A stretch of 64,000 nt of DNA from contig NZ_JABCQI010000004.1 in NCBI RefSeq assembly GCF_015244745.1, forward strand, positions 1 through 64,000. Direction: 5' to 3'. Shown in pieces: positions 10,667-19,802 of this stretch (position 1 is its first letter; every line of letters starts with the position of its first letter). The position numbers and the translations under genes are program-made. The notes below the pieces were generated by a model that saw only the letters and a program-made list of their open reading frames with translations, was not told the origin of the DNA and did no database searches. Source of the stretch: Gluconobacter cadivus (GTDB taxonomy: Bacteria; Pseudomonadota; Alphaproteobacteria; Acetobacterales; Acetobacteraceae).

Positions 10667-11221
10667 ATGACGACCCCGTCTTCCAGCCTGTCCTCCATTC
10701 TCCTTGGCGCAGGCTGCTTCTGGTGCGTCGAGGCCGTCTTTACGGGCCTGCGCGGCATCATTTCGGCTGAGCCGGGCTACGCTGGCGGCAGTGTTGAAAA
10801 CCCGAGCTATGAAGACGTCTGCACAGGCCGAACAGGCCATGCCGAAGTTGTGAAAGTCGTGTTCGATCCGGCTGAAATCGGGTTGGAGGACGTACTCCGC
10901 GTGTTCTTCACGACGCACGATCCCACACAGCTCAACCGTCAGGGCAACGATATCGGCACGCAGTATCGGTCCGTTATTTTTGGCGATGCCGCCCAGCAGG
11001 ACACTGCCAGCAAAGTTCTGGATGAAATTACGGCGGAGGGTCTGTGGCCGGAGCCGATCGTCACCTCCATTGAAGGCCCGGTCCATTTCTGGCCCGCTGA
11101 GGAAAAGCATCACGATTATTTCGCCCGCAACCCGCAGACCGCCTATTGTGCAGCCGCCGTGGCGCCCAAGGTTGCCAAGGCGCGCAAGCTCTATCGGGAC
11201 CGTCTCAAACAGCCGGACTGA
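10667..11221 (+). CDS. msrA: Peptide-methionine (S)-S-oxide reductase MsrA
   Basis: Repairs oxidised methionine in proteins and free methionine sulfoxide. The 184-residue protein has the MsrA signature GCFWC at residues 16-20, with Cys17 as the nucleophile, followed by EAVF, GYAGG and the GRTGHAEVVKV and FFTTHDPTQLNRQGNDIGTQY-type core segments. A GGAG sits seven bases before the ATG. It is preceded by a terminator, so it probably has its own promoter or depends on read-through. Confidence 0.96.
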   Translation: MTTPSSSLSSILLGAGCFWCVEAVFTGLRGIISAEPGYAGGSVENPSYEDVCTGRTGHAEVVKVVFDPAEIGLEDVLRVFFTTHDPTQLNRQGNDIGTQYRSVIFGDAAQQDTASKVLDEITAEGLWPEPIVTSIEGPVHFWPAEEKHHDYFARNPQTAYCAAAVAPKVAKARKLYRDRLKQPD

Positions 11222-11272
11222 CAGGCGCGAGGCGCTTTGTCATGGCGCATTTTTCGGATAACGTGACAAACC

Positions 11273-12655
11273 ATGACAGAAACTCCCGCCTTTCCCACGC
11301 TCCGTACCCGTCAGGCCCGCTACGCAGCGGGCGTGGCACTCCGCAAAACCGTCAAGCGCAGCAGCCACGCTCTCTGGACGCCTCCAGCCACACGGCCCGA
11401 TCCGATCGGAATTCTCCTGGAGCAGGGAAAGAGCCGGATTGCGGACCTGCTTCCCATCCGCCATCAGCGCATGAAAGCGTCGCCCTTCGCATTCCTGCGT
11501 GGTGCCGCGGCCATTATGGCCTCGGACCTGTCCTTCACACCCGCGACCGGGATCCGTGTTCAATCCTGCGGGGACTGCCATCTCGATAATTTCGGCTGCT
11601 ACCCGTCTCCGGAAGGGCTGCCCGTTTTCGATATCAATGATTTCGACGAGACGGCACCAGCGACATTCGAGTGGGATCTCAAACGTCTGGCAACCAGCCT
11701 TGTACTGGCCGGGCGCGAGGCGTCCTTGTCTGAAAAGCACTGTCGCCGTCTGGCCGTTTCCGCCGTCCGGCAGTATGTCGAAGAAATTGCGCGCCTGTCG
11801 GAATTGACGCCGCTTCAGGCCTGGAATGTGCGGATTGATCTGCGGGCCGTCATAGACGGCATCAAGGACAATACGACGCGTACGGGCATGATGGAGAAAA
11901 TCCAGTCGCAACTTGGCGCTATTTCCGGTCATTTCGGGATGATCGACCCCAAGTCCTCGGTACGTCTGAAGGACCACCCGCCCTTCGTCACGCGCCTGCC
12001 GCAGCATAACGATATCGTTCGTGGCGCCTTTGCGCGCTATGTCAGCGATCTACCGCCCGAGCGCAGGATCGTGCTGGAACGCTATGCACTGCAGGACGTG
12101 CTGTTCAAGGTTGTGGGGATTGGCAGCGTCGGAACGTTCTGTGCGCTCGGACTCTTCACCACAGCGGATCATGAACCGCTGATCCTTCAGATCAAGGAAG
12201 CCCAGACATCCGTGCTTGAGCCCTTTCAGGGCGCTGTGGACCTTCCCAATCACGGGGAGCGCGTCGTGACGGGACAGCGGATCATGCAGGCCAGTTCGGA
12301 CACATTTCTGGGCTGGACCCAGACTACTGGCAAACATACAACGTCCCAGACGGGCCGCAAAGCTGGCGGGGGTCGGGACTTCTATGTCCGTCAGACCAAG
12401 GACGTGCGTCTGGCCATGATTGGCGAGAAAATCGAAAACGCTCTTCTGCCCGAATATGCGGCGTTATGTGGACGCACGCTCGGACGGTCGCATGGCCGAT
12501 CGGCCGATCTTTCGCTGCTGGCGGGTTATCTGGGGAAAGGCCAGTCCTTTGCCTCCGCCATCGCCGATTTTGCGGTTCGTTACGCCGATCAGAGCGAAAA
12601 GGACTGGAAAGCCTTCACGCAGGCGATTGCGGACAAGCGCGTCTGCTGTGCCTGA
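11273..12655 (+). CDS. DUF2252 family protein
   Basis: A 460-residue soluble protein of the DUF2252 family, whose biochemical role is not established. It shows the family's two kinase-like motifs: HLDNFG at residues 103-108 within GDCHLDNFG, and DINDFDE at 120-126. These resemble the catalytic and metal-binding loops of aminoglycoside-phosphotransferase-type folds, so a phosphotransfer role is a reasonable guess only. It starts 51 bases after msrA and may be co-transcribed with it. The convergent ABC ATPase gene ends 3 bases beyond its stop. Confidence 0.88.
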   Translation: MTETPAFPTLRTRQARYAAGVALRKTVKRSSHALWTPPATRPDPIGILLEQGKSRIADLLPIRHQRMKASPFAFLRGAAAIMASDLSFTPATGIRVQSCGDCHLDNFGCYPSPEGLPVFDINDFDETAPATFEWDLKRLATSLVLAGREASLSEKHCRRLAVSAVRQYVEEIARLSELTPLQAWNVRIDLRAVIDGIKDNTTRTGMMEKIQSQLGAISGHFGMIDPKSSVRLKDHPPFVTRLPQHNDIVRGAFARYVSDLPPERRIVLERYALQDVLFKVVGIGSVGTFCALGLFTTADHEPLILQIKEAQTSVLEPFQGAVDLPNHGERVVTGQRIMQASSDTFLGWTQTTGKHTTSQTGRKAGGGRDFYVRQTKDVRLAMIGEKIENALLPEYAALCGRTLGRSHGRSADLSLLAGYLGKGQSFASAIADFAVRYADQSEKDWKAFTQAIADKRVCCA

Positions 12656-12658
12656 GGT

Positions 12659-13972
12659 TTACTCCTCGTTTTCCAGATGGAAGCGGTCGGACTCTTCGTC
12701 ATAGTCGAAGAGTTCGGCATAGCGGGCCCAGCCGATCGCAGTCGTGAGAGTCTGGCGTGCGTAATCAGGTGACATGCTCTCTTCCATCGCTTTGCGGAAA
12801 CGCGCGGCATCCACGACATGACTGGATCGCTCATCCAGCGTGCCGCGGATGGAGCGGAGCAGGGGCAGGTGATGGAGCAATGCAGTCCGCATCAGGTCCT
12901 TGCGGGTGTCGGAATCGCCTTCGACAAAGGCCTGACCATCTGGCGTAAGCAGGATGTCGCCATCTTCCAGTTCCGCCAGATCCAGAAGCTGAAGAGACTC
13001 TCCGAGCGGCAGCAGGTCATCGAGCGTCATCTGAAGCCGCTGCGCCAGTTCCGGCAGATCCGCACGGCCTGACAGCGGTTCGCTTTGCAGGACTTCCATC
13101 AGCCCGACCAGAACCTCCACGGCGAGATCGGGCAGGACGATGGAGAAGGGTGGCAGGCTTTCACTTGAGCCGGAATTTGACTGAACCAGCTCCGCTTCAG
13201 ACACGATCGGAGCACGGCGGGTCATGAGCGTGTAGATCTGATCCACGAAGCGGCGGAAATCCTCGTCCTCACGGTTACGGGGATGGGGAAAGGGCACCGC
13301 AATTTCGTGCGTAACGCGGCCGGGGCTGGAGGAGAAAATGAGGATGCGGTCGCACATCAGGACAGCTTCCTCAATCCCGTGCGTCGCCAGAAGCATGGCC
13401 TTGAGGGGCAGGCGCTTTTCGTCCCACAGCTCGATCAGATCGGTACGGAGGTTTTCCGCACTCAGCATGTCCAGCGCCGAGAACGGTTCATCCAGCAGCA
13501 GCAGCGACGGCTGAAGCGCCAGTGCGCGAGCGAAAGAAACGCGCTGGCTGAGGGCGTCGGACAGTTCTTTCGGATAGGCGTTTTCGTAGCCTTCAAGCCC
13601 CATGACCGCGATGGCAGCATCCGTCATGGCTTCGCGTTCTGCCCGCGGCAGACGGCGCATTTCCAGACCAAGAGCCACATTCTGCCGCAGCGTCAGCCAG
13701 GGAAAGAGCGCACCGGACTGAAAGACGGTCGCCACGCCATCCAGCGGGCCGGTCACGGGCGTGTCCTGCCAGAGCACCTCTCCCGACACCGGCGGCGTCA
13801 GTCCGGCCATGATCCGCAGCAGGGAGGATTTCCCGGATCCGGAACGTCCGAGAAGGCCGAGGATTTCTCCCGTTCTCACATCGAAGCTGATGTGATCGAG
13901 CACGACCAGATCCGTGCTGCTCTCCTTGAGATAGGTCTGGCGACATTCGCGAAGGGACAGGAGGGATTTCAT
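12659..13972 (-). CDS. ABC transporter ATP-binding protein with C-terminal accessory domain
   Basis: ATPase of the nitrate/sulfonate/taurine-type importers. Over 437 residues it has Walker A GRSGSGKS (42-49), a Q-loop in VFQSGALFPW, Walker B LLLLDE (157-162), the LATH switch, and then an extra domain from about residue 280 like the AAA-associated C-terminal domain (PF09821 type) found on some members. The ABC signature is degenerate: LSDAL (137-141) in place of LSGG. It starts 24 bases after the permease stop, in one operon. No substrate-binding protein gene is adjacent, so the substrate cannot be assigned. Confidence 0.88.
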   Translation of the reverse strand: MKSLLSLRECRQTYLKESSTDLVVLDHISFDVRTGEILGLLGRSGSGKSSLLRIMAGLTPPVSGEVLWQDTPVTGPLDGVATVFQSGALFPWLTLRQNVALGLEMRRLPRAEREAMTDAAIAVMGLEGYENAYPKELSDALSQRVSFARALALQPSLLLLDEPFSALDMLSAENLRTDLIELWDEKRLPLKAMLLATHGIEEAVLMCDRILIFSSSPGRVTHEIAVPFPHPRNREDEDFRRFVDQIYTLMTRRAPIVSEAELVQSNSGSSESLPPFSIVLPDLAVEVLVGLMEVLQSEPLSGRADLPELAQRLQMTLDDLLPLGESLQLLDLAELEDGDILLTPDGQAFVEGDSDTRKDLMRTALLHHLPLLRSIRGTLDERSSHVVDAARFRKAMEESMSPDYARQTLTTAIGWARYAELFDYDEESDRFHLENEE

Positions 13973-13996
13973 GGATCTGGAATTTCAGCCTGAGGT

Positions 13997-15640
13997 TCAG
14001 AGGGTATATTTTTGGGCCGCATTCACGGCGAGAGGTTGCAAGATCAGACGGTCGAGCAGCATGGACAGCAGCGTCAGCAGCATCAGGGCAAGGATCTGCG
14101 CGCCCAAGGCCCCGCCGAGCACTTCGGACAGAAGGGTGGCGCCCAGACCGCTATCGGACGGCACGAAAGCCTCTGCCACCATCACGGCATTCCAGACCGG
14201 AACCACAGCCGTCAGCAGGCCGCCGCAGAGTTCGGGGGCGATGGCGGGTAGAAGCAGTCTGCGCCACAGGAGGAAACCTCGCAGTCTCAGGCCGGTTGCG
14301 ACCTGTCGCAGCCCTGAAGGAATGGCCTTTGCCGCATCCATCACTACAATCCCGACCAGCCAGTGTGCGCCCAGAAAAAGCAGCACGATCGCGGAATTGA
14401 GGCCCAGTTCCCGACACAGCGGATAGAGCAGGACAGCCGGAAACAGTCCGCAGGCCGCGACAGCATTTCGGCAGACGTTGCGCAGGGAGGCCCTGCTTTC
14501 GCTGATGAGCAGACCCAAGGGGACCCACACCAGAAGGCACAGGACCAGCGTTCCACAGACATGCGACAGCGTCAGGATACTCTCGGCGAGATCCGATGGA
14601 ACAAGCGGCAGTAAGCCAGCATGGTAGATCGCGTAAACCAGCACAAACAGCGAAAGAACCGGAAAGATCACTCGGGGGAACTCGCGGGAAGCCACGTCCT
14701 GTTCGGGAAGAATGCTCCGGGGGCGCCCGATCCGCCAGTTTCCGATCCAGGCGAGAGCCTCGCCCAGTGTTCCGCTGAACCAGAGCATCGGCTTTGTCCG
14801 CCGCCACACCGTCAGCAGCCAGGACTGGGGGCGAGGGCGCTCCTCCAGAGGGCCTTCCGGCCGGTAACGCTGCGCCCAACCCAGAACCGGACGCATGACG
14901 GCCTGATCGACGAGAAGGATCAGCAGGAGAATGACGAGCGAGATTTCGACGATTCTGAGCGGGTGGTGATCCAGCATGGCGTGAAGAACTGCCGCGCCGC
15001 ATCCTTCATTCGTCCGATGGCTCATCAGCATCATCAGACCTTCCGCGGCCAGAAGGCGGACCCAGAACGCCGGCATGGACTGCATGGCCCTGAAGGTCGT
15101 CAGCGGTACCGCGACAGGAATCTGCAATCGCCAGAAACGCTGCCATCCCGTCATCCGCAGGCCGGTCGCTACCTCGTCGAGGGCGGGTGGGAGCGTGTCT
15201 TCCGCATCCAGAACAGCCGTGACGATCCGCCAGATCATGCTGGAAGCCGCAACCAGAACGATGGTCACGGACGCAGGGAAGACAGCCGCGCAGATCCCGA
15301 TCAGGCCGAGACCCGGAACGGCTCGGGCAACCGAGAGAGCGGGGATCAGGAACGCTCTGAAACGCGGCCACTGACATGCGGCTCCAGATACGAGCAGGGA
15401 GACGACCACAACGGTCATGAGCGACAGAGCAACATGCAGCAGGGTCAGAACTGCGGCGCTCCAGACGCCGACAGAGATACTTGGCAATGCTCTCGATATG
15501 GCAGGAGCCGCCGGAGCGTGCCGAACCACAAGGAGCGCGATTGCGGTGGCACAGAACAGGATCGAAAGCTCGACACCGCTCATGCGCTGGCGCCAGCGAT
15601 GCATGATCCGCAGGGGCATGGCCATCGGGCTGCCCGTCAT
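13997..15640 (-). CDS. Double-domain ABC transporter permease
   Basis: Inner-membrane permease of 547 residues built of two tandem BPD_transp_1-type modules. Each half has several hydrophobic helices and an EAA-like cytoplasmic loop: LDEVATGLRMTGWQRFWRLQIP in the first half and a similar LRQVATGLRLRGFLLWRRLLLP region in the second. One chain would therefore supply the full channel. Taurine/nitrate-type systems usually use a homodimer, so the internal duplication is a departure. It is followed by the ATPase gene. Confidence 0.87.
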   Translation of the reverse strand: MTGSPMAMPLRIMHRWRQRMSGVELSILFCATAIALLVVRHAPAAPAISRALPSISVGVWSAAVLTLLHVALSLMTVVVVSLLVSGAACQWPRFRAFLIPALSVARAVPGLGLIGICAAVFPASVTIVLVAASSMIWRIVTAVLDAEDTLPPALDEVATGLRMTGWQRFWRLQIPVAVPLTTFRAMQSMPAFWVRLLAAEGLMMLMSHRTNEGCGAAVLHAMLDHHPLRIVEISLVILLLILLVDQAVMRPVLGWAQRYRPEGPLEERPRPQSWLLTVWRRTKPMLWFSGTLGEALAWIGNWRIGRPRSILPEQDVASREFPRVIFPVLSLFVLVYAIYHAGLLPLVPSDLAESILTLSHVCGTLVLCLLVWVPLGLLISESRASLRNVCRNAVAACGLFPAVLLYPLCRELGLNSAIVLLFLGAHWLVGIVVMDAAKAIPSGLRQVATGLRLRGFLLWRRLLLPAIAPELCGGLLTAVVPVWNAVMVAEAFVPSDSGLGATLLSEVLGGALGAQILALMLLTLLSMLLDRLILQPLAVNAAQKYTL

Positions 15641-15670
15641 GGTGCGTGCTGTCCTCGTTCCTGATGGAAA

Positions 15671-15695
15671 CCAGAGGTTAAAAAAAGACCTCTGG
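15671..15695 (-). other. Stem-loop downstream of dut
   Basis: Arms CCAGAGGT and ACCTCTGG (8 bp) enclose a loop that on the minus strand is T-rich. It lies about 40 bases past the dut stop and may end the ubiE-coaBC-dut transcript, but the T-run is in the loop rather than after the stem, so termination is uncertain. Confidence 0.4.
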
Positions 15696-15732
15696 AAGTC
15701 TCAAGTGTTTTTTGCATGCCAGCAAGCCAAGA

Positions 15733-16188
15733 TCAGTGGCCGGTGCTGCCAAAACCGCTGTGACCCCGCGCGGTCTCGTCCAGTGTTTCGACTTCCGCCC
15801 ACCGCAGACGGGAAACGGGGGCCAGAACGCCTTGTGCGATCCGGGTACCACGCTCGACCGTAAAGGGTTCGGTGCCCGCGTTCATGACGATGATGCGAAG
15901 TTCGCCGCGATAGTCTTCGTCGATGGTGCCGGGCGAATTGGGCAGGGTAATGCCGTGCTTGAGCGCCAGACCCGAGCGCGGACGGACCTGAAGCTCATAG
16001 GCAGGCGGCAGGGCGATGCACAGCCCGGTCGGCACGAGGACGCGCTCACCCGGAGCGATCGTCAGGGGCGCATCCACAGCAGCCAGAAAATCGAATCCTG
16101 CGGCCCCGGCAGTGGCGTAGGCAGGGAGGGGAAGCCCCTCGGAATGAGGCAGGCGCGTGATGCGCACATCGATCAGGTCTGTCGTCAT
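15733..16188 (-). CDS. dut: Deoxyuridine 5'-triphosphate nucleotidohydrolase
   Basis: Hydrolyses dUTP to dUMP, keeping uracil out of DNA and feeding dTMP synthesis. The 151-residue trimeric-type dUTPase has all five motifs: [11 protein letters not shown] near residue 30, [26 protein letters not shown] and the flexible C-terminal GHSGFGSTG arm. It is the third gene of a minus-strand run after ubiE and coaBC, with 19 bases between coaBC and dut. Confidence 0.97.
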   Translation of the reverse strand: MTTDLIDVRITRLPHSEGLPLPAYATAGAAGFDFLAAVDAPLTIAPGERVLVPTGLCIALPPAYELQVRPRSGLALKHGITLPNSPGTIDEDYRGELRIIVMNAGTEPFTVERGTRIAQGVLAPVSRLRWAEVETLDETARGHSGFGSTGH

Positions 16189-16207
16189 GACCCTGTCTTA
16201 CCCCGGA

Positions 16208-17407
16208 TTATGCGCCCTGTGAAAGCGGGTTTGCGAAGAACGCGACAATCCGTTCAACGAGCTGTTCCGCAACGTCTGTCTTGTCCATTTCCGGCCAGCT
16301 TTGCAGACCATGATCGTCGATCAGGCTGACCGTATTGCGCATGGCACCGAACACGCCATGACGGACATCATTGGCCACCAGCCAGTCACATCCCTTACGC
16401 AGACGCTTGGCCTGCGCGTTTTGCAGCACATCGTCCGTCTCGGCTGCAAACCCCACCACAAGGCGCGGACGCTGAGGCGAGCGGCAGAGCGTTGCCAGAA
16501 TGTCCGGGTTTTCCAACAGTTCGAGTGTGGGTGGGCCGTCGCCGTTCTTTTTGATCTTCCCGGGAGCGATGTCTTTCGCCCGCCAGTCACTGACGGCTGC
16601 TGTACAGATAGCGACATCTGCTGGCAGCGCGGCTTCACAGGCGGCGAGCATCTCGCGCGCGGTCTGGACCGGAATGCGGTGTACGCCCTTGGGGACAGGA
16701 ATCGAAACCGGGCCACTAACGAGCGTGACGGTTGCGCCGCGCTTCGCCAGAGTCGCCGCGATGGCATATCCCTGCCGTCCCGAAGAATGGTTTGACAGGA
16801 AGCGCACGGGATCGAGCGGCTCAACCGTTGGGCCTGCCGTCACCAGAACGTGACGTCCGGAGAGGGACTGGTCGGGCGTCAGAAGACGCAGAATCGCATC
16901 GCGGATCACCGGAGGTTCGCTCAGACGTCCGGCGCCGACTTCGCCACAGGCCATGCTGCCCACATCAGGGCTGATCACGGAAACGCCGCGTGCTTCCAGA
17001 ATTTTCAGATTGGCCTGTGTGGCGGAGTGCTCCCACATCCGTACATTCATAGCCGGGGCCAGCAGAATGGGGGACGTGGTCGCGAGAAGCAGTGTGGTCG
17101 GCAGATCATCCGCCAACCCATGAGCCATACGCGCCATAATGTTGGCCGTGGCGGGGCAGACCACGACCAGATCCGCGCTTCGGGCCAAGGCGATATGGCC
17201 GATTTCGCTTTCCTGCGTGGGTTCGAAGAGCGCGTCGTGAACACGCTCGCCCGCCAGCGTTTCAAGGCTGAGCGGCGTGACGAACGCCTTCGCTGCTTCG
17301 GTCATGACGGGCGTGACGGCAATACCATCCGCCCGCAGCAGGCGCACGAGTTCGAGCGCCCGGAACGCCGCGATCCCTCCCGAGACGATCAGCAGGACGC
17401 GGCGCAT
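16208..17407 (-). CDS. coaBC: Bifunctional phosphopantothenoylcysteine decarboxylase / phosphopantothenate-cysteine ligase
   Basis: Carries out two consecutive steps of coenzyme A synthesis. In the 399-residue protein the N-terminal flavoprotein (CoaC) half shows SGGIAA (9-14), the active-site His71 in IGHIALAR, PAMN (118-121) and the flap Cys154 in GSMACGEVGAGRL. The C-terminal CoaB half has VTAGPTVEPLDPVR, AAVSDWR and the KIKK loop. The start at 17407 (MRRVLL) leaves 4 bases after the ubiE stop; a longer in-frame reading upstream runs through ubiE and is not credible. Confidence 0.96.
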   Translation of the reverse strand: MRRVLLIVSGGIAAFRALELVRLLRADGIAVTPVMTEAAKAFVTPLSLETLAGERVHDALFEPTQESEIGHIALARSADLVVVCPATANIMARMAHGLADDLPTTLLLATTSPILLAPAMNVRMWEHSATQANLKILEARGVSVISPDVGSMACGEVGAGRLSEPPVIRDAILRLLTPDQSLSGRHVLVTAGPTVEPLDPVRFLSNHSSGRQGYAIAATLAKRGATVTLVSGPVSIPVPKGVHRIPVQTAREMLAACEAALPADVAICTAAVSDWRAKDIAPGKIKKNGDGPPTLELLENPDILATLCRSPQRPRLVVGFAAETDDVLQNAQAKRLRKGCDWLVANDVRHGVFGAMRNTVSLIDDHGLQSWPEMDKTDVAEQLVERIVAFFANPLSQGA

Positions 17408-17411
17408 GGTC

Positions 17412-18200
17412 TTACAGACGCCAGCCGGAATGGATGGCAGCAATACCACCCGACAGATTGCGGTACTGGACCTGTTCCAGTCCAGCATCACGCATCATCT
17501 GGGCCAGCGTTTCCTGATCGGGGAACATGCGGATGCTCTCGGCGAGATACTGGTAGCTCTCGGAGTCCTTGGCGATGATCTGCCCCATCTTGGGCAGAAC
17601 CTGAAAGGACCACAGATCGTAAATCGGTGCGAGGGCCGCAATCTCGACTTGCGAGAACTCAAGGCAGAAGAAACGCCCGCCCGGTTTGAGGACACGACGT
17701 GCCTCCCGAAGAACTGCCAGCTTGTCCGTGCAGTTGCGCAGGCCAAAGGCAATCGTCACGCGATCAACGGAGCAGTCGGGCAGAGGGATGGCTTCCGCGT
17801 CCACGACACAGACCTCGATCTTGCCGATCAGCCCGGCCTTGATGGCGCGGTCACGCCCAACGGACAGCATGGCGGCATTGATGTCGGACAGGATGGCCGG
17901 GCCACCACCGGCACGCAGCCAGCCGAACGTGATGTCGCCCGTACCGCCTGCCAAATCCAGCAGCTTCATGTTGGGGCGCGGGTTGAGCATCCCAACGAAA
18001 ATGCGCTTCCAGACGCGATGAATTCCCAGCGACATCACGTCATTCATGATGTCGTATTTCCCGGCGACGCTCTCGAACACCTCCCGGACCATCGTCTTTT
18101 TCTGGCCACGCGGGACATTGCGGTAGCCGAAATCGATGGTGTCCTCGACATGTTCGGAGGACTGGAAGGGCGAGGCGTTGTGTTCTGCGCTATCGGTCAT
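17412..18200 (-). CDS. ubiE: Demethylmenaquinone/ubiquinone C-methyltransferase UbiE
   Basis: SAM-dependent methyltransferase of the ubiquinone ring pathway; in an acetic acid bacterium it would serve the respiratory quinone used by the membrane dehydrogenases. The 262-residue protein has the VREVFESVAGKYDIMNDVMSLG N-terminal signature region and the SAM loop LDLAGGTGDI (81-90). The internal AFGLRNCTDKLAVLRE and FFCLEFSQ segments are typical of UbiE. The start at 18200 is set by the divergent mutM start 30 bases away. Confidence 0.96.
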   Translation of the reverse strand: MTDSAEHNASPFQSSEHVEDTIDFGYRNVPRGQKKTMVREVFESVAGKYDIMNDVMSLGIHRVWKRIFVGMLNPRPNMKLLDLAGGTGDITFGWLRAGGGPAILSDINAAMLSVGRDRAIKAGLIGKIEVCVVDAEAIPLPDCSVDRVTIAFGLRNCTDKLAVLREARRVLKPGGRFFCLEFSQVEIAALAPIYDLWSFQVLPKMGQIIAKDSESYQYLAESIRMFPDQETLAQMMRDAGLEQVQYRNLSGGIAAIHSGWRL

Positions 18201-18230
18201 GGGGCAATCGATATATCGTTGAGGCCAGCC

Positions 18231-19064
18231 ATGCCAGAGCTTCCAGAAGTCGAAACCGTCATGCGCGGGTTTCGTGATGCCTTCGAAGGGCATCGAATCA
18301 GCCATGTTTCCGTCAACCGTCCCGATCTTCGATGGCCGTTTCCCGCAGATCTGCGGGAGAAGCTCGAAGGTCAGCGCGTCCTCTCGTTCCGCAGGCGTGC
18401 AAAGTACATTCTCATGCGCCTTGAGGGCGGCTGGAGCATGCTGCTGCATCTGGGCATGTCGGGCCGACTCACGATCGGCAGGGCAGGGACGAATGCGACT
18501 CCGCCAGCCCACGAACATCTGGTTCTGGAGACGGACAGCGGTGCGCGGGCAGGGCTTGTCGATCCCCGACGCTTTGGTAGCGTCGATCTTGTCCGCACAG
18601 GCGAAGAAGAGGATCATCGCCTTCTCGCGCATCTGGGCATGGAGCCTCTTTCTCCCACCATGACAGGACAGGCACTGGCAGAGCTGTTTCGGGGCAGGCG
18701 TACACCGGTTAAATCCGCTTTGCTGGATCAGAAGCTGATTGCGGGTCTTGGCAATATCTATGTCTGCGAAGCCCTGTTCCGCTGCGGCATTCATCCAGAA
18801 CGACAGGCCTGCACGCTGACCAATGTTGAGACGCAGGCTCTTTCAGAGGCCATTCCACAGATTCTGGAGCAGGCGATCGCGTCCGGCGGGTCGTCCCTGC
18901 GCGACTATGTGCAGGCTGACGGCACCAAAGGCGGCTTTCAGGACTTGCATCTTGTCTATGGCCGCGAGGGAGCGCCCTGTCCGAATTGCGGGGATGCCAG
19001 TCCGATCCAGCGCATCACGCAGTCGGGACGTTCAACGTTCTTCTGCCCGACCTGCCAGAAATAA
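18231..19064 (+). CDS. mutM: Formamidopyrimidine-DNA glycosylase
   Basis: Base-excision repair enzyme removing 8-oxoguanine and formamidopyrimidines, with AP-lyase activity. The 277-residue protein begins MPELPEVETV, where Pro2 becomes the N-terminal nucleophile and Glu3 is catalytic. It has the RRRAKYIL Lys region and the helix-two-turn-helix LLDQKLIAGLGNIYVCEALF. The C-terminal zinc finger is CPNC...CPTC. An upstream in-frame extension reads antisense through ubiE and was discarded. It is divergent from ubiE. Confidence 0.97.
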   Translation: MPELPEVETVMRGFRDAFEGHRISHVSVNRPDLRWPFPADLREKLEGQRVLSFRRRAKYILMRLEGGWSMLLHLGMSGRLTIGRAGTNATPPAHEHLVLETDSGARAGLVDPRRFGSVDLVRTGEEEDHRLLAHLGMEPLSPTMTGQALAELFRGRRTPVKSALLDQKLIAGLGNIYVCEALFRCGIHPERQACTLTNVETQALSEAIPQILEQAIASGGSSLRDYVQADGTKGGFQDLHLVYGREGAPCPNCGDASPIQRITQSGRSTFFCPTCQK

Positions 19065-19123
19065 CCGCGGAGGGAAGCGAGGGCGGAAAGATGCCCCCAT
19101 CCTGTGTAAAATGTGCAAAACGC

Positions 19124-19200
19124 TTGACGGGACCCGCCAGAGGGGAGTAGAGGGCGCCAACCATTTACGCGACCAAAACGCAAAGTGAACCGAAAGATCC
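19124..19200 (+). promoter_or_regulatory. Possible rpsT promoter
   Basis: The leader between mutM and rpsT contains TTGACG at 19124-19129, a good -35 match. At a 17-base spacing the -10 would be GTAGAG, a weak match. The call rests mainly on the -35 and on rpsT needing strong expression. Confidence 0.35.
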
Positions 19201-19470
19201 ATGGCAAACACAGCTTCTGCCCGTAAGCGCATCCGTCAGAATGAACGTCGCCGTGAGCGCAACGTCGCCCGCATGTCCCGTATGCGTACGTTCATCAAGA
19301 AGGTCGAACTCGCCATCCAGTCCGGCGACAAGTCCGCTGCTGCGGAAGCCTTCAAGGTTGCACAGCCGGAAATGCAGCGCGCAGCAGGCAAGGGCGTGAT
19401 CGCAAAGAATACGATCAGCCGCAAGCTGTCCCGCCTGTCCGCTCGTGTGAAGGCTCTGGCAACCGCCTGA
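19201..19470 (+). CDS. rpsT: 30S ribosomal protein S20
   Basis: Small basic protein of 89 residues binding 16S rRNA. It begins [21 protein letters not shown] and has the helical core ending in [17 protein letters not shown], as in bacterial S20. It sits directly before dnaA, an arrangement seen in many alphaproteobacteria, and is closed by a strong terminator. Confidence 0.97.
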   Translation: MANTASARKRIRQNERRRERNVARMSRMRTFIKKVELAIQSGDKSAAAEAFKVAQPEMQRAAGKGVIAKNTISRKLSRLSARVKALATA

Positions 19471-19495
19471 GCTTCACCTTCGGGTTGGAACTGAA

Positions 19496-19529
19496 GAACG
19501 CGCTCCCCTCAAGGAGCGCGTTCTTTTTT
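19496..19529 (+). terminator. Intrinsic terminator of rpsT
   Basis: An 11-bp perfect stem (GAACGCGCTCC with GGAGCGCGTTC) around a 6-base loop is followed by six T residues. It starts 26 bases after the rpsT stop. Confidence 0.95.
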
Positions 19530-19802
19530 GACTGCATCCCGAAACTTTCCCCGAGCGTCTGACCTTGGGTTGCTTATGGGGAACACCCCATGACATCCCG
19601 CTGAACCGTTCGTGTTCCAGCTTGCTTCGGGCAGAACGGACGCCTATCCTGAGCGTTCGACAAAAAAATATCGGATGTCTGGCTCTCCGGGATTTTCCTG
19701 CGTTCCTGATGCAGATTTTCTGTCGAGAGCACAACCGCCCTGCGCGCAGGGACCAACAACTGATGCCCGCGTGCTGCGGGACTGGATATGAAAGGGGGTA
19801 CA
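19530..19802 (+). promoter_or_regulatory. dnaA leader with three small palindromes
   Basis: The stretch should contain the dnaA promoter. It has ATGGGG-AACA-CCCCAT (19576-19591), a perfect 14-base palindrome CCCTGCGCGCAGGG (19738-19751) and a CCCGC/GCGGG hairpin (19766-19780) close to the Shine-Dalgarno. I saw no DnaA boxes like TTATCCACA and no AT-rich unwinding element, so I do not call this the origin. Confidence 0.4.

Noticed and set aside
17277-18230. N-terminal extension of MutM by 318 codons
   Set aside because: It reads antisense through ubiE and coaBC; MutM needs Pro2 after the ATG at 18231 for catalysis.
19530-19802. Chromosomal origin directly upstream of dnaA
   Set aside because: No DnaA boxes or AT-rich unwinding element were found by eye.
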